A stretch of DNA of 64,000 nt from Halorubrum sp. CBA1229 (GTDB taxonomy: Archaea; Halobacteriota; Halobacteria; Halobacteriales; Haloferacaceae): NCBI RefSeq assembly GCF_003721435.2, contig NZ_CP054585.1, positions 1,736,001-1,800,000 of the forward strand, written 5' to 3'. The position numbers and the translations under genes are program-made. Shown piece by piece: positions 52,996 to 62,114 of this stretch. The notes under the pieces are model-generated. The model was given only the letters and a program-made list of their open reading frames with translations, did no database searches and was not told where the DNA came from. The first letter of the stretch is position 1; each line of letters opens with the position of its first letter.

Positions 52996-53970
52996 ATGGA
53001 GTACACCACCCTCGGCGACACCGGAATGACGGTGTCGAAGATCTGTCTCGGCTGCATGAGCTTCGGCGACCCGGACTGGCGCGAGTGGGTCCTCGACGAG
53101 GAGGACGGGAAGGAGATCGTCGAGCGCGCCCTCGAACTCGGGGTGACCTTCTTCGACACCGCCAACATGTACTCGAACGGCGAGTCGGAGCGCGTCCTCG
53201 GCGAGGCGCTGGAGGGCCACCGCGAGGAGACCGTCGTCGCCACGAAGGGCTACTTCCAGATGGACGAGTCGAACCCGAACTCGGGCGGGCTCTCGCGGAA
53301 GGCGATCGAACAGGAGCTGCAACACAGCCTCGACCGGCTCGGCATGGACACGATCGACCTCTATCAGATCCATCGCTGGGACGACGACACGCCGATCGAG
53401 GAGACGCTCGCCGCGCTCGACGACGCCGTCCGCCGCGGCGACGTGCGGTACGTCGGCGGCTCCTCGATGTGGGCCCACCAGTTCGCGGAGGCGCTCCACG
53501 CGAGCGAGCGCGAGGGGTACGAGCGGTTCGCCACGATGCAGAACCACTACAACCTCGCCTACCGCGAGGAGGAGCGCGAGATGCTCCCCCTCTGCGAGAA
53601 GGAGGGGATCGGCGTGATGCCGTGGAGCCCGCTCGCGCGCGGCTACCTCACCCGGCCGCACGAGGAGGTCGACGCCACGCTGCGCGGGGAGACCGAGGAG
53701 CACCTCTACGAGCACCCCTACCGCGAGGGCGGCGGTCCGGTGGTCAACGCGCGCGTCGCGGAACTGGCCGCGGAGAAGGGCGTGAAGATGGCCCAGATCG
53801 CGCTGGCGTGGCTGTTCCACAAGGAGTGGGTCGACACGCCCATCGTCGGCACGACCAGCGTCGAGCACTTGGAAGACGCCGTCGAGGCCCTCGACATCGA
53901 TCTGTCCGCCTCGGATCTGGAGTGGCTCGAGGAGCCGTACGAGCCGGTTCGGGTCTCCGGTCACGAGTAA
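52996..53970 (+). CDS. Aldo/keto reductase (YghZ/Tas-like)
   Basis: A 324-residue NADPH oxidoreductase. MEYTTLGDTGMTVSKICLGCMSFG is the longer AKR N-terminus, with D54, Y59, K84 and H126 as the catalytic tetrad. MPWSPLARGYLTRP and TPIVGTTSVEHLEDAVEALDI complete the barrel. It reduces aldehydes; substrate unknown. It differs in subfamily from the reductase at 16 kb, so it is not a local duplicate. Confidence 0.93.
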   Translation: MEYTTLGDTGMTVSKICLGCMSFGDPDWREWVLDEEDGKEIVERALELGVTFFDTANMYSNGESERVLGEALEGHREETVVATKGYFQMDESNPNSGGLSRKAIEQELQHSLDRLGMDTIDLYQIHRWDDDTPIEETLAALDDAVRRGDVRYVGGSSMWAHQFAEALHASEREGYERFATMQNHYNLAYREEEREMLPLCEKEGIGVMPWSPLARGYLTRPHEEVDATLRGETEEHLYEHPYREGGGPVVNARVAELAAEKGVKMAQIALAWLFHKEWVDTPIVGTTSVEHLEDAVEALDIDLSASDLEWLEEPYEPVRVSGHE

Positions 53971-54049
53971 CGAGATCGGTGTACGAACGATCATCAGTAC
54001 GAGATATCTCACTCGTTTTAATTGCCTTCATGACGTTTTAGGCATATAG

Positions 54050-54080
54050 TGGCAAGTTATTAATGTGCTAGTAGTTGCCA
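54050..54080. promoter_or_regulatory. Inverted repeat TGGCAA-N19-TTGCCA around a TATA box
   Basis: Perfect 6-bp arms (54050-54055 and 54075-54080) flank an AT-rich spacer with TTATTAATG, the likely TATA element 28 nt before the ATG at 54088. A second ATTGCC lies at 54021-54026, and a perfect palindrome GAGATATCTC at 54001-54010. This small intergenic region is the most AT-rich of its neighbourhood. It looks like a regulated promoter. Confidence 0.55.
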
Positions 54081-54087
54081 TGATTCT

Positions 54088-54243
54088 ATGAGCGACGATG
54101 TCGATCAATCTCCCGTCCCGTCGAGCACCGAGTACGCACGCACCCGGACGCGGTGTCCGAACTGCGGGAACCGCGTGCCGGCGGTCGGCCGCGACGCGGA
54201 GACGACCGAGTGTCCGAACTGTCACCGGCCGGTCCGGGCCTGA
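54088..54243 (+). CDS. Small CPxC-type double zinc-finger protein
   Basis: A 51-residue protein, translated here by hand. Two cysteine pairs, RCPNCGN and ECPNCHR, separated by about 17 residues, make a compact four-cysteine zinc site. It has no membrane segment; the N-terminus is polar (MSDDVDQSPVPSST). Haloarchaea encode many such tiny zinc proteins, several needed for stress or biofilm traits, but I cannot assign this one. The promoter is unusually structured (see the inverted repeat just upstream). Confidence 0.75.
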   Translation: MSDDVDQSPVPSSTEYARTRTRCPNCGNRVPAVGRDAETTECPNCHRPVRA

Positions 54244-54356
54244 GGGCCGGGAGGAGGCGGCCGCGCAGCGGACACCGAGCCGGTTCCCCCGATATAAACG
54301 CACCGTCGAGAGCCGGAGCAACAACCCTTTTCGGCCGGGCTACCGAACCGATGTCC

Positions 54357-54815
54357 ATGGCAGACGACGAGACCAACGACGCCGAGGAACAGGGCGACAG
54401 CGCCGCCGGAGCCGACGGCGGGGACGCCGAGGGCGGCGACGACGAGGAGAAGTCCTTCCGCGAGCGCGTCGAGGAGATCCGCGAGCGACGCGAGCAGGAG
54501 CGCGAGGAGGGCGACCGGCCCGATCCGGAGGAGATGATGGGCGGTGGCGGCGGCCCGCCCGGGATGGGCGGCGGTGGCGGCGGCAACCCGTTCGCGCAGA
54601 TGATGTCCGGCATGATGGGCGGCGGCGGTCCCGGCGGCGCCGGCGGCCCGCCCGGGATGGGCGGCGGTCCGGGCGGTCCCGGCGGCCGCGGCGAGGAGGG
54701 CGGCGACCAGGTCGGCAACGAGGAGCTCGTGCGCGAGGTGCGCCAGCTCCGCGACGAGGTCCGCGACGCGACCCGTCAGCTCCAGCGCATCGCGCAGGCG
54801 CTCGAAGACGACTAA
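54357..54815 (+). CDS. Gly/Met-rich acidic protein with C-terminal coiled coil
   Basis: A 152-residue haloarchaeal protein. Residues 1-55 are acidic then charged-helical (EKSFRERVEEIRERREQEREEG), 60-115 are a Gly/Met/Pro-rich low-complexity segment (GGGGGPPGMGG), and 118-152 are a coiled coil (EELVREVRQLRDEVRDATRQLQRIAQALE). No catalytic motif is visible. ATG 54357 (MADDE) is chosen; ATG 54351 two codons earlier is equally possible. CCCTTTTC lies about 30 nt upstream. Function unknown. Confidence 0.65.
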   Translation: MADDETNDAEEQGDSAAGADGGDAEGGDDEEKSFRERVEEIRERREQEREEGDRPDPEEMMGGGGGPPGMGGGGGGNPFAQMMSGMMGGGGPGGAGGPPGMGGGPGGPGGRGEEGGDQVGNEELVREVRQLRDEVRDATRQLQRIAQALEDD

Positions 54816-54932
54816 CGCGGCGGTAGTTCTCTGCAGTCGCGATTCTGTTCCGTTTGTCGACGTACAGAAGTGATACGCTCGTCCGTCGATCGATCGCCGG
54901 GGCGAGTGCCACGGATCGGCGGCAGTGGTGTG

Positions 54933-55322
54933 GTATTTAAAAACTCGTGAGGACGGCGATGCTCGTTTATCAACTGATGGGGCGGTGGCGCGCCTCCGAG
55001 CGGTCGCCGGCGGCGACCGCGAGGAGTCCGCGAGGGACGCGGTGAGCGCTCGGAGAGCGCGAACCGCGAGTCTGGGGAGGTGTGAGGTGTGGTTTCGGTG
55101 TGGGGTGGGATTCAAAGGGGCAGCCGTGAGGCGGACGCAGGCGACGTAAGCACTGCAAGGAGCGAACAAAGTGAGCGACTGAAGCGCGCAGCGAGCGTGC
55201 GTCCGCCTCACGGCTGGGGCTTTGGAGATGTTCGCTGCACCAGCGACTGCGACGACGTGCAGCCGAGCGGCGGGGCCTTTGGAGGCCTTCACCGAAGCGT
55301 CGTCAACGGTATATAAATAACC
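54933..55322 (+). repeat. Copy B: full interspersed stem repeat
   Basis: The 645 bp between this protein and nrdJ hold the repeat and no credible gene. The left end has GTATTTAAAAAC (54933) and CGTTTATCAAC (54964). CTGGGGAGGTGTGAGG (55072-55087) equals copy A. The arms are CAAAG-GGG-CAGCCGTGAGGCGGACGCA (55113-55139) and TGCGTCCGCCTCACGGCTG-GGG-CTTTG (55198-55224). The inner 19 bp pair perfectly, with a G-G internal loop and a 58-nt middle. A second GCGGCGGGGCCTTTGGAGG follows, then TATATAAATAACC (55310-55322). Confidence 0.75.
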
Positions 55323-55460
55323 GACAGCGACACCGTCGCTTACTCATAAACAACCGATCGACCGAATTGACACACGTACTCCCGCTATCTCTCACCTCCG
55401 GCTCCGTACCGGTTGAAAAAACCGCGGCGCCGATAGCTCGTTACCGACAGCTCGCCGCGT

Positions 55461-58400
55461 CTAACACTCCGACCAGCCGCACGACTCGCACGTCTTGCAG
55501 CCCTCGGAGTAGTAGAGGTTCATCCCGCCGCAGTCGGGACACTCGGGCGACTCGCCCGCCGCGATGAGCTCCTGCATCGCGTCGTCGGCGCCGGCCGCGT
55601 CGTCCTCGGCCGCCGGGCCGGGGCCGCTCGGGGCGTCCGTCGCCGCGCCCGCGTCGACCGCGCCGCCGTCGGTCTGGCTCGCCGTCTCGTTCGCCAGGTC
55701 GCGCTCGACGTCGTCGAGGCTCTGCTGTTGCGGGATCCCCTTGTCGATCTCGTCGTCGAGGTAGCGCCGGAGCGCGGTGCCGATCGCGTCCGGGATCGAC
55801 TGGATCTGCTCGCCTTTGTCCCAGGCGACCTTCGGACTCCGGGTGCCCTGCAGCTCGTCGACGATCTCCTCGGGGTCCACGCCCGAGCGGAGCGCCGTCG
55901 AGATGACCTTCGCGAGCGCCTCCGTGAAGGAGTTGGTGTAGCCGCCGGAGTGGCCGATGTTCGCGAACAGCTCGAACGGCCGGCCGTTCTCGTCCTCGTT
56001 GATGGTGACGTACACCTTGCCGTACCCGGTCTCGATGCGCTGGGTGACGCCGTTCAGGGAGTCGGGGCGCGGGCTGCGCTCGCTGTAGTCGATGCGCGGC
56101 TGCTCGCTCGCCTCGAGCAGGTCCGCGATCTCCGTGTCGATCGCCGCCTGCACGTCCTCGTTCTCGAGGAACGCCTCGACGCCGCCGAACACCTCGCCGA
56201 TCTGCTCGACGATCGTCTCGGCCGCCTCGCTCTCGTCGGCGAACTCCGTGTTCTTCGCGCGCGTCGTGAGCACCTGCTTCGAGCGGGTGCCGTCGCGGTA
56301 GACGGTGACGCCCTTCCCGCCGTGGTCGTAGATGTAGCGGTACACCTCCTCCATCTCCTCGGCCGTGGCGTCGTTCGGGAAGTTACACGTCTTCGAGATG
56401 GCGGAGTCGACGCCCTCCTGGCAGGCGCACTGGACCGCCGCGTGCTGCTTGCCCGAGAGGTCGCCGGTGACGACGAACAGCTCGCCGATCGCGTCCGGCA
56501 CCGTCTCCAGGCCGTCCACGCCGTCGAACTCGTTTTCCGCCATCTGCTCTTGGGCCTCCCGCTTGACGGCGTCGACGTCGACGTCGTTCTCCTCTAAGGT
56601 GCGCAGGAAGTAGTCGTCGAACTCGACGAGCATCTCGTCGCCCTGGACGTCGTCGGAGACGTTCTTGTAGTAGGCGACGTTGTAGATTGGCTCGCAGCCG
56701 CCGGTGGTGTTCCCGATCATCGACGTCGTGCCCGTGGGCGCGATCGTCGTCGTGTTGTGGTTGCGGATCGGGAAGCCGTCCGCCCACTCGTCCGCGTCGA
56801 GGCCGGTGTAGTGCTCGAACCAGTCGCGGTACTCGGTGGGGTTCGCGTACTTCGACTCCTCCCAGTCGTTGAACGTCCCGCGCTCCTGCGCGAGCTCGTG
56901 GGAGGTCTGCTTCGACGCGTGGTTGATGTGGGTCATCAGCTGGCGGGCGACCTCGTTGCCCTCCTCGGTGCCGTACTGGATGCCGAGCTGGATGTACAGC
57001 TGGGCGAGCCCCATGACCCCCAGTCCGATCTTCCGCATGTCGCGGACCTTCTGCTCGATCTTGTCGACCGGGAAGTCCGACATCGTCACGACGTTCTCGA
57101 GGAAGCGGGTGCCGTAGTCGATCCGCTCGTCGAACTCCTCGAAGTCGATCGCCTCCTCGAGGAAGGCCGACATGGCGGCCTCCTTCGACGCGTACTCGTC
57201 GGCGTGCTCGTCGGACCAGACGCGCCAGTCCGGGGCGTCCTGCGCCGCGAGCGTCGAGAGGTTGATATGACCGAGGTTACACGCCTCGTACTCCTCTAAC
57301 GGCTGCTCGCCGCAGGGGTTCGTCGCGAGGATCCGGTGGTCCGGGTGTTCCTTCGTATCGAAGGAGTGCTCCTTGTTCACGCGTTCGAGGTAGATGACGC
57401 CCGGTTCGCCGTTCTCGTGGGCGCCCTCGATCATGTCGTCCCACAGCTCTTGGGCCGGGATCGAGAGCTCCTCGCCGACCTCGACGTGCTCGCCGAGGCC
57501 GAACATGTCGTAGATCTCCTTCGTCTCGGGGGTCGCGATGTGCGGCTCCTCCGTGCGCGGGTTGGTGAAGGTGAACTCCTCGTCGTTGTACAGCGCCTCC
57601 ATGAAGTCGTCGGTGACGCCGACGCTGATGTTGAAGTTCGACAGGTGGCCCTCCACGGCGTTGCGGAGGTGTTCGGGCACCCGCCCGTCCTCGTCGATGA
57701 GGTCGCGGGCCTCCTCTAAGGCGTCCGCGAAGGAGTTGTGCGTGAAGTCGTCGGGGTCGTTCAGGCGCAGCGAGTGCGCCAGCGAGACGTCCTTGTTCTT
57801 CGAGTGGATGAACTGGATGACGTCCGGGTGCGAGACGCGCATGACGCCCATCTGGGCGCCGCGGCGCGCGCCGCCCTGCGCGATCGTCTCGCACATCTGG
57901 TCGAACGTCCGCATGAACGTGATCGGCCCGGAGGCGATCCCGCCCGTCGAGCCGACCGAGTCGCCGTAGGGGCGGAGCTTCCAGAACGCGTACCCCATGC
58001 CGCCGCCGGACTGGAACACCTCGGCCGCCTCCTTGGCGGTCTGGTGGATGTCGGTGATGTCGTCGTCCGGGGAGTCGACGAAGCAGGCGGAGAGCTGCTG
58101 GAGCTCGTCGCCCGCGTTCATCAGCGTCGGCGAGTTCGGCATGAAGGAGAGCCGCTCCATCCCGTCGCGGAACCGGTCTGCGGTCGCCTCGACGTGCTCG
58201 CGCACGCTCTCGGGGAGCTCGGGGACGACGGTGTCGTACGCGAACTTGTTGACGTTGTGCGCCGTGAGCGTCGCCTCCGCGTCGTCCTTGGCGGTCGTGC
58301 CCGCGCCGAAGACCTCCTCGGCGAGCTCGTCGCGCCGCGGGTGGTCGGGCTTCAGCTGGTCGGGCGTGACCGTGACCTCGACGTCCTGCTTCTCGGCCTC

Positions 58401-58613
58401 GAAGACCGCCTCCGCGAGCGCGACGTTGCGCGCGACGCGGTCGAACAGCTCCTCGGGGTTCTCGATCGTCTCGCCGTCCGCGTTCTTCCGGAGGTACCGC
58501 GCAGGCAGGATGTTGTGGTAGGCGTTGGCGGTGAGGCGCTCCTCCATCGTGTCGCCTGTGGTTCGTTTGATCGGCAGTTCGAGTTCGTCGGCGGCGACGC
58601 CGTCGCTGCTCAT
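55461..58613 (-). CDS. nrdJ: Ribonucleotide reductase, class II (adenosylcobalamin-dependent)
   Basis: A 1050-residue enzyme making deoxyribonucleotides with B12 as radical source. NSPTLMNAGDELQQLSACFV holds the first active-site Cys. ILATNPCGEQPLEEYEACNLGHINLS has the NCGE-type Asn/Cys/Glu, and IAPTGTTSMIGNTTGGCEPIYNVAY is another family hallmark. A TSCPD-type domain follows (GVTQRIETGYGKVYVTINEDENGRPFELFANIG). The C-terminus has a zinc-ribbon-like tail (CPDCGG, CKTCESCGW) that shuttles electrons. No intein is inserted. No oxygen is required, unlike class I. The TATA-like CATATATG lies about 43 nt upstream. Confidence 0.96.
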   Translation of the reverse strand: MSSDGVAADELELPIKRTTGDTMEERLTANAYHNILPARYLRKNADGETIENPEELFDRVARNVALAEAVFEAEKQDVEVTVTPDQLKPDHPRRDELAEEVFGAGTTAKDDAEATLTAHNVNKFAYDTVVPELPESVREHVEATADRFRDGMERLSFMPNSPTLMNAGDELQQLSACFVDSPDDDITDIHQTAKEAAEVFQSGGGMGYAFWKLRPYGDSVGSTGGIASGPITFMRTFDQMCETIAQGGARRGAQMGVMRVSHPDVIQFIHSKNKDVSLAHSLRLNDPDDFTHNSFADALEEARDLIDEDGRVPEHLRNAVEGHLSNFNISVGVTDDFMEALYNDEEFTFTNPRTEEPHIATPETKEIYDMFGLGEHVEVGEELSIPAQELWDDMIEGAHENGEPGVIYLERVNKEHSFDTKEHPDHRILATNPCGEQPLEEYEACNLGHINLSTLAAQDAPDWRVWSDEHADEYASKEAAMSAFLEEAIDFEEFDERIDYGTRFLENVVTMSDFPVDKIEQKVRDMRKIGLGVMGLAQLYIQLGIQYGTEEGNEVARQLMTHINHASKQTSHELAQERGTFNDWEESKYANPTEYRDWFEHYTGLDADEWADGFPIRNHNTTTIAPTGTTSMIGNTTGGCEPIYNVAYYKNVSDDVQGDEMLVEFDDYFLRTLEENDVDVDAVKREAQEQMAENEFDGVDGLETVPDAIGELFVVTGDLSGKQHAAVQCACQEGVDSAISKTCNFPNDATAEEMEEVYRYIYDHGGKGVTVYRDGTRSKQVLTTRAKNTEFADESEAAETIVEQIGEVFGGVEAFLENEDVQAAIDTEIADLLEASEQPRIDYSERSPRPDSLNGVTQRIETGYGKVYVTINEDENGRPFELFANIGHSGGYTNSFTEALAKVISTALRSGVDPEEIVDELQGTRSPKVAWDKGEQIQSIPDAIGTALRRYLDDEIDKGIPQQQSLDDVERDLANETASQTDGGAVDAGAATDAPSGPGPAAEDDAAGADDAMQELIAAGESPECPDCGGMNLYYSEGCKTCESCGWSEC

Positions 58614-59068
58614 TCGACGGCCACCCCGCTCGGTTGACGTGCGTTCTGGCTCATATATGGTGTCTACGTACTGTCGCAGCAGGCCCTTTTGTGTTCCGCT
58701 CCCGGCCCGGATAGGTGGCTACCTGTTCGATTCGGTATGTAATTCCCGGTCCGCGTGTCTGACGCCGGATTCGATTACGTTCAAACTGCACGTGTTCCGG
58801 ACACATAAGCGTAGCCAGACCAGAGTGAAACTGATCTCTTCGGCGCCAAATCGTCAGATAGATCGGTCCTCCCACCGGAACAAAAGGGGGGTTCCTCACC
58901 CCCGATTTTTAGCGTTGTGCTCCGTGTTACCGCGGTCTCAGCGGTCGGGTCCGTGACGCTCCTGTCCCTTCGTCGCAGTATTTGCCGACACACCTATCAG
59001 ATTTCAATAACCGACAGATTGCGTCTCCTCCCCACAAGCTTATGCCGGACGTGCTCGTGGGCCCGGAC
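58614..59068. other. Long AT-richer intergenic region upstream of nrdJ
   Basis: 455 bp without a credible gene, lower in GC than its surroundings. It contains the nrdJ TATA-like element (about 58653-58660), a hairpin AGGT-GGCT-ACCT (about 58710-58721) and GGGGG-N7-CCCCC followed by GATTTTT (about 58888-58911), a terminator-like structure on the plus strand. An 82-codon minus-strand frame here has codon use unlike the genome. I searched for cobalamin-riboswitch boxes and found none convincing. Confidence 0.4.
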
Positions 59069-59281
59069 ATGACCGCTTCACTCGCCGCCTGGGTATCGTC
59101 GCTCCCGCTTCAGGCGGGGCTCTTAGCCAGTCAGGCGGGACAGCTCCTCGTCGCCTTGGTCGCCGTCGCGATCGTTATCGTCGTCGGCAAGTTCGTGCTG
59201 AAGCTCGCGTGGCGACTGGTCACGATCGGAATCGTCCTCGTCGCCGCGTTCTTCCTCCTGTCGACGATCGGGATTATATAA
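59069..59281 (+). CDS. Small membrane protein of unknown function
   Basis: A 70-residue protein with two hydrophobic helices (about residues 26-45 and 52-70) separated by KLAWR. ATG 59069 is chosen because CAAGCTTATG lies about 28-30 nt upstream; ATG 59042 would overlap that box. It ends in ATATAA and is convergent with cdc48, 67 bp away. No family recognised. Confidence 0.6.
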   Translation: MTASLAAWVSSLPLQAGLLASQAGQLLVALVAVAIVIVVGKFVLKLAWRLVTIGIVLVAAFFLLSTIGII

Positions 59282-59348
59282 AAAACGACGCCGGCGGTTC
59301 GCCGACGCCCGGTCCGGGCCTTACCGGAACGCCGCGCCGATCCGGGCC

Positions 59349-61616
59349 TTACTGGAACGCCGCGCCGGGCTCGGCGTCGGTGCGGTCGACCTCCGACCGC
59401 TTGAACTGCTTTTCGATCTCCTCGTAGCGCTCCCGCGTCTCGGGGGTGACGCTCGGGTTCACCTCGTCGAGCGCGTTCTCGAAGTGCTGCATCGTCACGC
59501 GGACGTTGCCGACGGACTCGCCGACCTCCTCGCGCGAGACGCTGCCGATGAACTCCCGGGAGGCGTTCATCGACGCCTCGCGGGCCACCGCCTCGAGGTC
59601 GGCCCCGACGTACCCGTCCGTCTTCCGGGCGAGCGCGTCGAGGTCGACGTCGTCGGCCAGCGGCTTGTCCCGGGTGTGGACCTCCAGGATCTTCCGCCGG
59701 GCCTCCTCGTCCGGCACGGGCACGTGCACGTGGCGGTCCAGGCGGCCGGGCCGGAGCAGCGCCGAGTCGATGAGGTCCGGGCGGTTCGTCGTCGCGATGA
59801 CGACCACGTCCTCCAGCGACTCGAGCCCGTCGAGCTCCGTCAGCAGCTGGGAGACGACGCGTTCGCCGACGCCGGAGTCGCCGGAGTTCTTGCCGCGCTC
59901 GGTCGCGATCGAGTCGATCTCGTCGAAGAACACGATCGTCGGCGCGTTCTCGCGGGCCTTGCTGAACACCTCGCGGACGCCCTTCTCGGACTCGCCCACG
60001 TACTTGTTCAGCAGCTCCGGACCCTTGATCGAGATGAAGTTCGACTCCGCCTCGTTGGCGACGGCCTTCGCGAGCAGGGTCTTCCCCGTGCCCGGCGGGC
60101 CGTACATCAGGACGCCCTTGGCGGCCTGCATGTCGAGCTCCTCGAACACCTCGGGGTACTCCAGCGGCCACTGGATCGTCTCGCGGAGCCGCTCTTTGGT
60201 CCCCTCCAGACCGCCGACCTGGTCCCAGGAGACGTCCGGGACCTCGACGAACACCTCGCGGAGCGCGGAAGGTTCGATGCCCTTCATCGCCTCCTTGAAG
60301 TCGCTCTCGGTGACCTGGATGGAGTTCAGGACGTCGGCGTCGATCTCGTCGCTCTCCAAGTCGAGCTCGGGCCGGATCCGGCGCAGCGCGTGCATCGCGG
60401 ACTCCTTCGCGAGCGACTCGAGGTCGGCCCCGACGAAGCCGTGGGTGTTCTCCGCGTACTCGTCTAAGTCGATCCCGTCAACGAGCGGCATGTTCCGCGT
60501 GTGGACCTGCAGGATCTCCTTGCGGCCGTCGCGGTCGGGGACGCCGACCTCGATCTCGCGGTCGAAGCGCCCGCCGCGCCGGAGCGCGGGGTCGATGGCG
60601 TCGACGCGGTTCGTCGCCCCGATGACGACGACCTCGCCGCGCTCCTCTAACCCGTCCATCAGCGAGAGCAGCTGGGCCACGACGCGCCGTTCGACGTCGC
60701 CGCCGGCCTCCTCCCGTTTAGGCGCGATCGAGTCGAGCTCGTCCATGAAGATGATCGAGGGCGCCTCCTCCGAGGCCTCCTCGAAGATCTCGCGGAGCTG
60801 CTCCTCGCTCTCGCCGTAGTACTTCGACATGATCTCCGGGCCGGAGATGTTGTGGAAGCTGGCGTCGATCTCGTTGGCGACGGCCTTCGCGATCAGCGTC
60901 TTCCCCGTGCCCGGCGGACCGTGGAGCAGGACGCCCTTCGGCGGGTCGATGCCGAGCCGCTTGAACAGCTCCGGGTGCCGCATCGGCAGCTCGATCATCT
61001 CGCGGACCTGCTCGAGCTCGCTGTCGAGCCCGCCGATGTCCTCGTAGGCGACGTCCGGGCCCTCGCTGGCTCCCTCGCCGCTTCCGCTCCGCTCGGCGAG
61101 CTCCTCGGCGGGGACCTCGGAGATCTCGATCTCGGTGTCGTCGGTGATGACGACCGTCCCCGACGGGGTGGTCGAGGCGACCTTCATCGGCACCGCCTGC
61201 GACTGGCCGCCCATCAGGCCGAAGCCCATCGACGTGCGGATCGTCTGGCCCTCGGTCACCGGCTGGCCGGAGAGCTTGTCGCGGATGAACGGGGCGATCT
61301 GCCCGCGCACGCGGAGCTGGCTCGGGAAGGCGATCGTGACGGACTCCGCGCGGGAGACGTCGACCGATTCGACGGTCACGCGGTCGTCGATCCCGACGCC
61401 CGCCTCCTGGCGGAGCCGCCCGTCGATGCGCACGACGCCGCTTCCGTCGTCCTCGGGGTAGCCGGGCCAGACGCGGGCGATCGCGGCCCCGTCCGAGCCC
61501 TCGACGCGGACGATGTCGCCGCCGGAGAGCCCGAGCTCCTCGGCCGCGACGCGGTCGATCGCCGCGAGGCGGCGCCCGGCGTCCTTCTGCTTGAGGGGTC
61601 TGACGGTGAGCTTCAT
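59349..61616 (-). CDS. cdc48: AAA ATPase Cdc48/VCP/p97
   Basis: A 755-residue segregase. Residues about 1-185 are the double-psi barrel and 4-fold N domains ([18 protein letters not shown]). D1 has Walker [18 protein letters not shown] and Walker [16 protein letters not shown]2 has [17 protein letters not shown] and [15 protein letters not shown], with arginine fingers near [17 protein letters not shown]. It unfolds proteins for degradation by the proteasome. Its start overlaps the stop of the Hsp20-like gene upstream (ATGA), so the two are co-translated. Confidence 0.98.
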   Translation of the reverse strand: MKLTVRPLKQKDAGRRLAAIDRVAAEELGLSGGDIVRVEGSDGAAIARVWPGYPEDDGSGVVRIDGRLRQEAGVGIDDRVTVESVDVSRAESVTIAFPSQLRVRGQIAPFIRDKLSGQPVTEGQTIRTSMGFGLMGGQSQAVPMKVASTTPSGTVVITDDTEIEISEVPAEELAERSGSGEGASEGPDVAYEDIGGLDSELEQVREMIELPMRHPELFKRLGIDPPKGVLLHGPPGTGKTLIAKAVANEIDASFHNISGPEIMSKYYGESEEQLREIFEEASEEAPSIIFMDELDSIAPKREEAGGDVERRVVAQLLSLMDGLEERGEVVVIGATNRVDAIDPALRRGGRFDREIEVGVPDRDGRKEILQVHTRNMPLVDGIDLDEYAENTHGFVGADLESLAKESAMHALRRIRPELDLESDEIDADVLNSIQVTESDFKEAMKGIEPSALREVFVEVPDVSWDQVGGLEGTKERLRETIQWPLEYPEVFEELDMQAAKGVLMYGPPGTGKTLLAKAVANEAESNFISIKGPELLNKYVGESEKGVREVFSKARENAPTIVFFDEIDSIATERGKNSGDSGVGERVVSQLLTELDGLESLEDVVVIATTNRPDLIDSALLRPGRLDRHVHVPVPDEEARRKILEVHTRDKPLADDVDLDALARKTDGYVGADLEAVAREASMNASREFIGSVSREEVGESVGNVRVTMQHFENALDEVNPSVTPETRERYEEIEKQFKRSEVDRTDAEPGAAFQ

Positions 61617-61924
61617 CGCTCGCCCTCCGTCGTGTCGTCCTCAGTCACGTCGTCCTCGGCCGTGTCGTCCTCAATCGTGCCGCCTTCGACCGTGATCACG
61701 CCGTTCGCGACCGCGGTCGACGCGGCCGGCCCCGGCAGTTCGAACTCCGACTCGACCGGCTCGCCGTCGCCCTCGACGACGACGATCGCCGTCTCGCCGA
61801 CCGCGTCGACGCTCACGTTTGCGGCGTCGGCGCCCAGATCGGCGGCGACGATCCACCCGTCCTCGTACTCGAACCGGCGGAGCAGCGGACCGTCGCCGGT
61901 CGATCGGGTCTGTTGGTGATTCAT
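61613..61924 (-). CDS. Hsp20/CS-like partner protein in the cdc48 operon (DUF7127-like)
   Basis: A 103-residue protein. [37 protein letters not shown] and the final [10 protein letters not shown] resemble an alpha-crystallin/CS beta-sandwich with its A-N-G-V-I ending. An acidic tail of Asp, Thr and Glu follows. By memory it fits the haloarchaeal DUF7127 family. Translational coupling to cdc48 suggests an adaptor or co-chaperone that brings clients; this is inference. Confidence 0.75.
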   Translation of the reverse strand: MNHQQTRSTGDGPLLRRFEYEDGWIVAADLGADAANVSVDAVGETAIVVVEGDGEPVESEFELPGPAASTAVANGVITVEGGTIEDDTAEDDVTEDDTTEGER

Positions 61925-61925
61925 G

Positions 61926-61962
61926 CTAACTACAAGTTAGGCGCGAGAGTATTTAAACTAAT
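61926..61962 (-). promoter_or_regulatory. cdc48-operon promoter with palindrome at the start site
   Basis: Minus-strand TATA-like GTTTAAATAC (about 61949-61958) is followed by the perfect palindrome CTAACT-ACA-AGTTAG (61926-61940), ending two bases before the ATG. It overlaps the expected transcription start, where a bound repressor would block initiation. A link with protein-stress control is a guess. Confidence 0.5.
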
Positions 61963-62114
61963 CGCTAAAAATCGCATGACGTGAGATTTCACGGGGCGCA
62001 TCGGTGGTGTTGCGGTTCGGGGTCGTCGAGGGCCGGATCCGGTCGCTGCTCCTCCCGGCGCGGCGGCCGGCGAGGCCGCCGGACGTTTATAAACTCCCGC
62101 CCGGGAGGAGGAGT

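Noticed and set aside
58651-58899. 82-codon minus-strand frame upstream of nrdJ
   Set aside because: Its third codon positions are not GC-rich as in every real gene here, it starts with GTG without promoter, and it resembles no family.
58614-59068. Cobalamin riboswitch upstream of nrdJ
   Set aside because: A fragment resembling AGCCAGACC was seen, but the B12 box and paired core were not. Such riboswitches are also rare in archaea.
55461-61616. Inteins in nrdJ or cdc48
   Set aside because: Both proteins read through all conserved motifs without insertions, and their lengths are normal.
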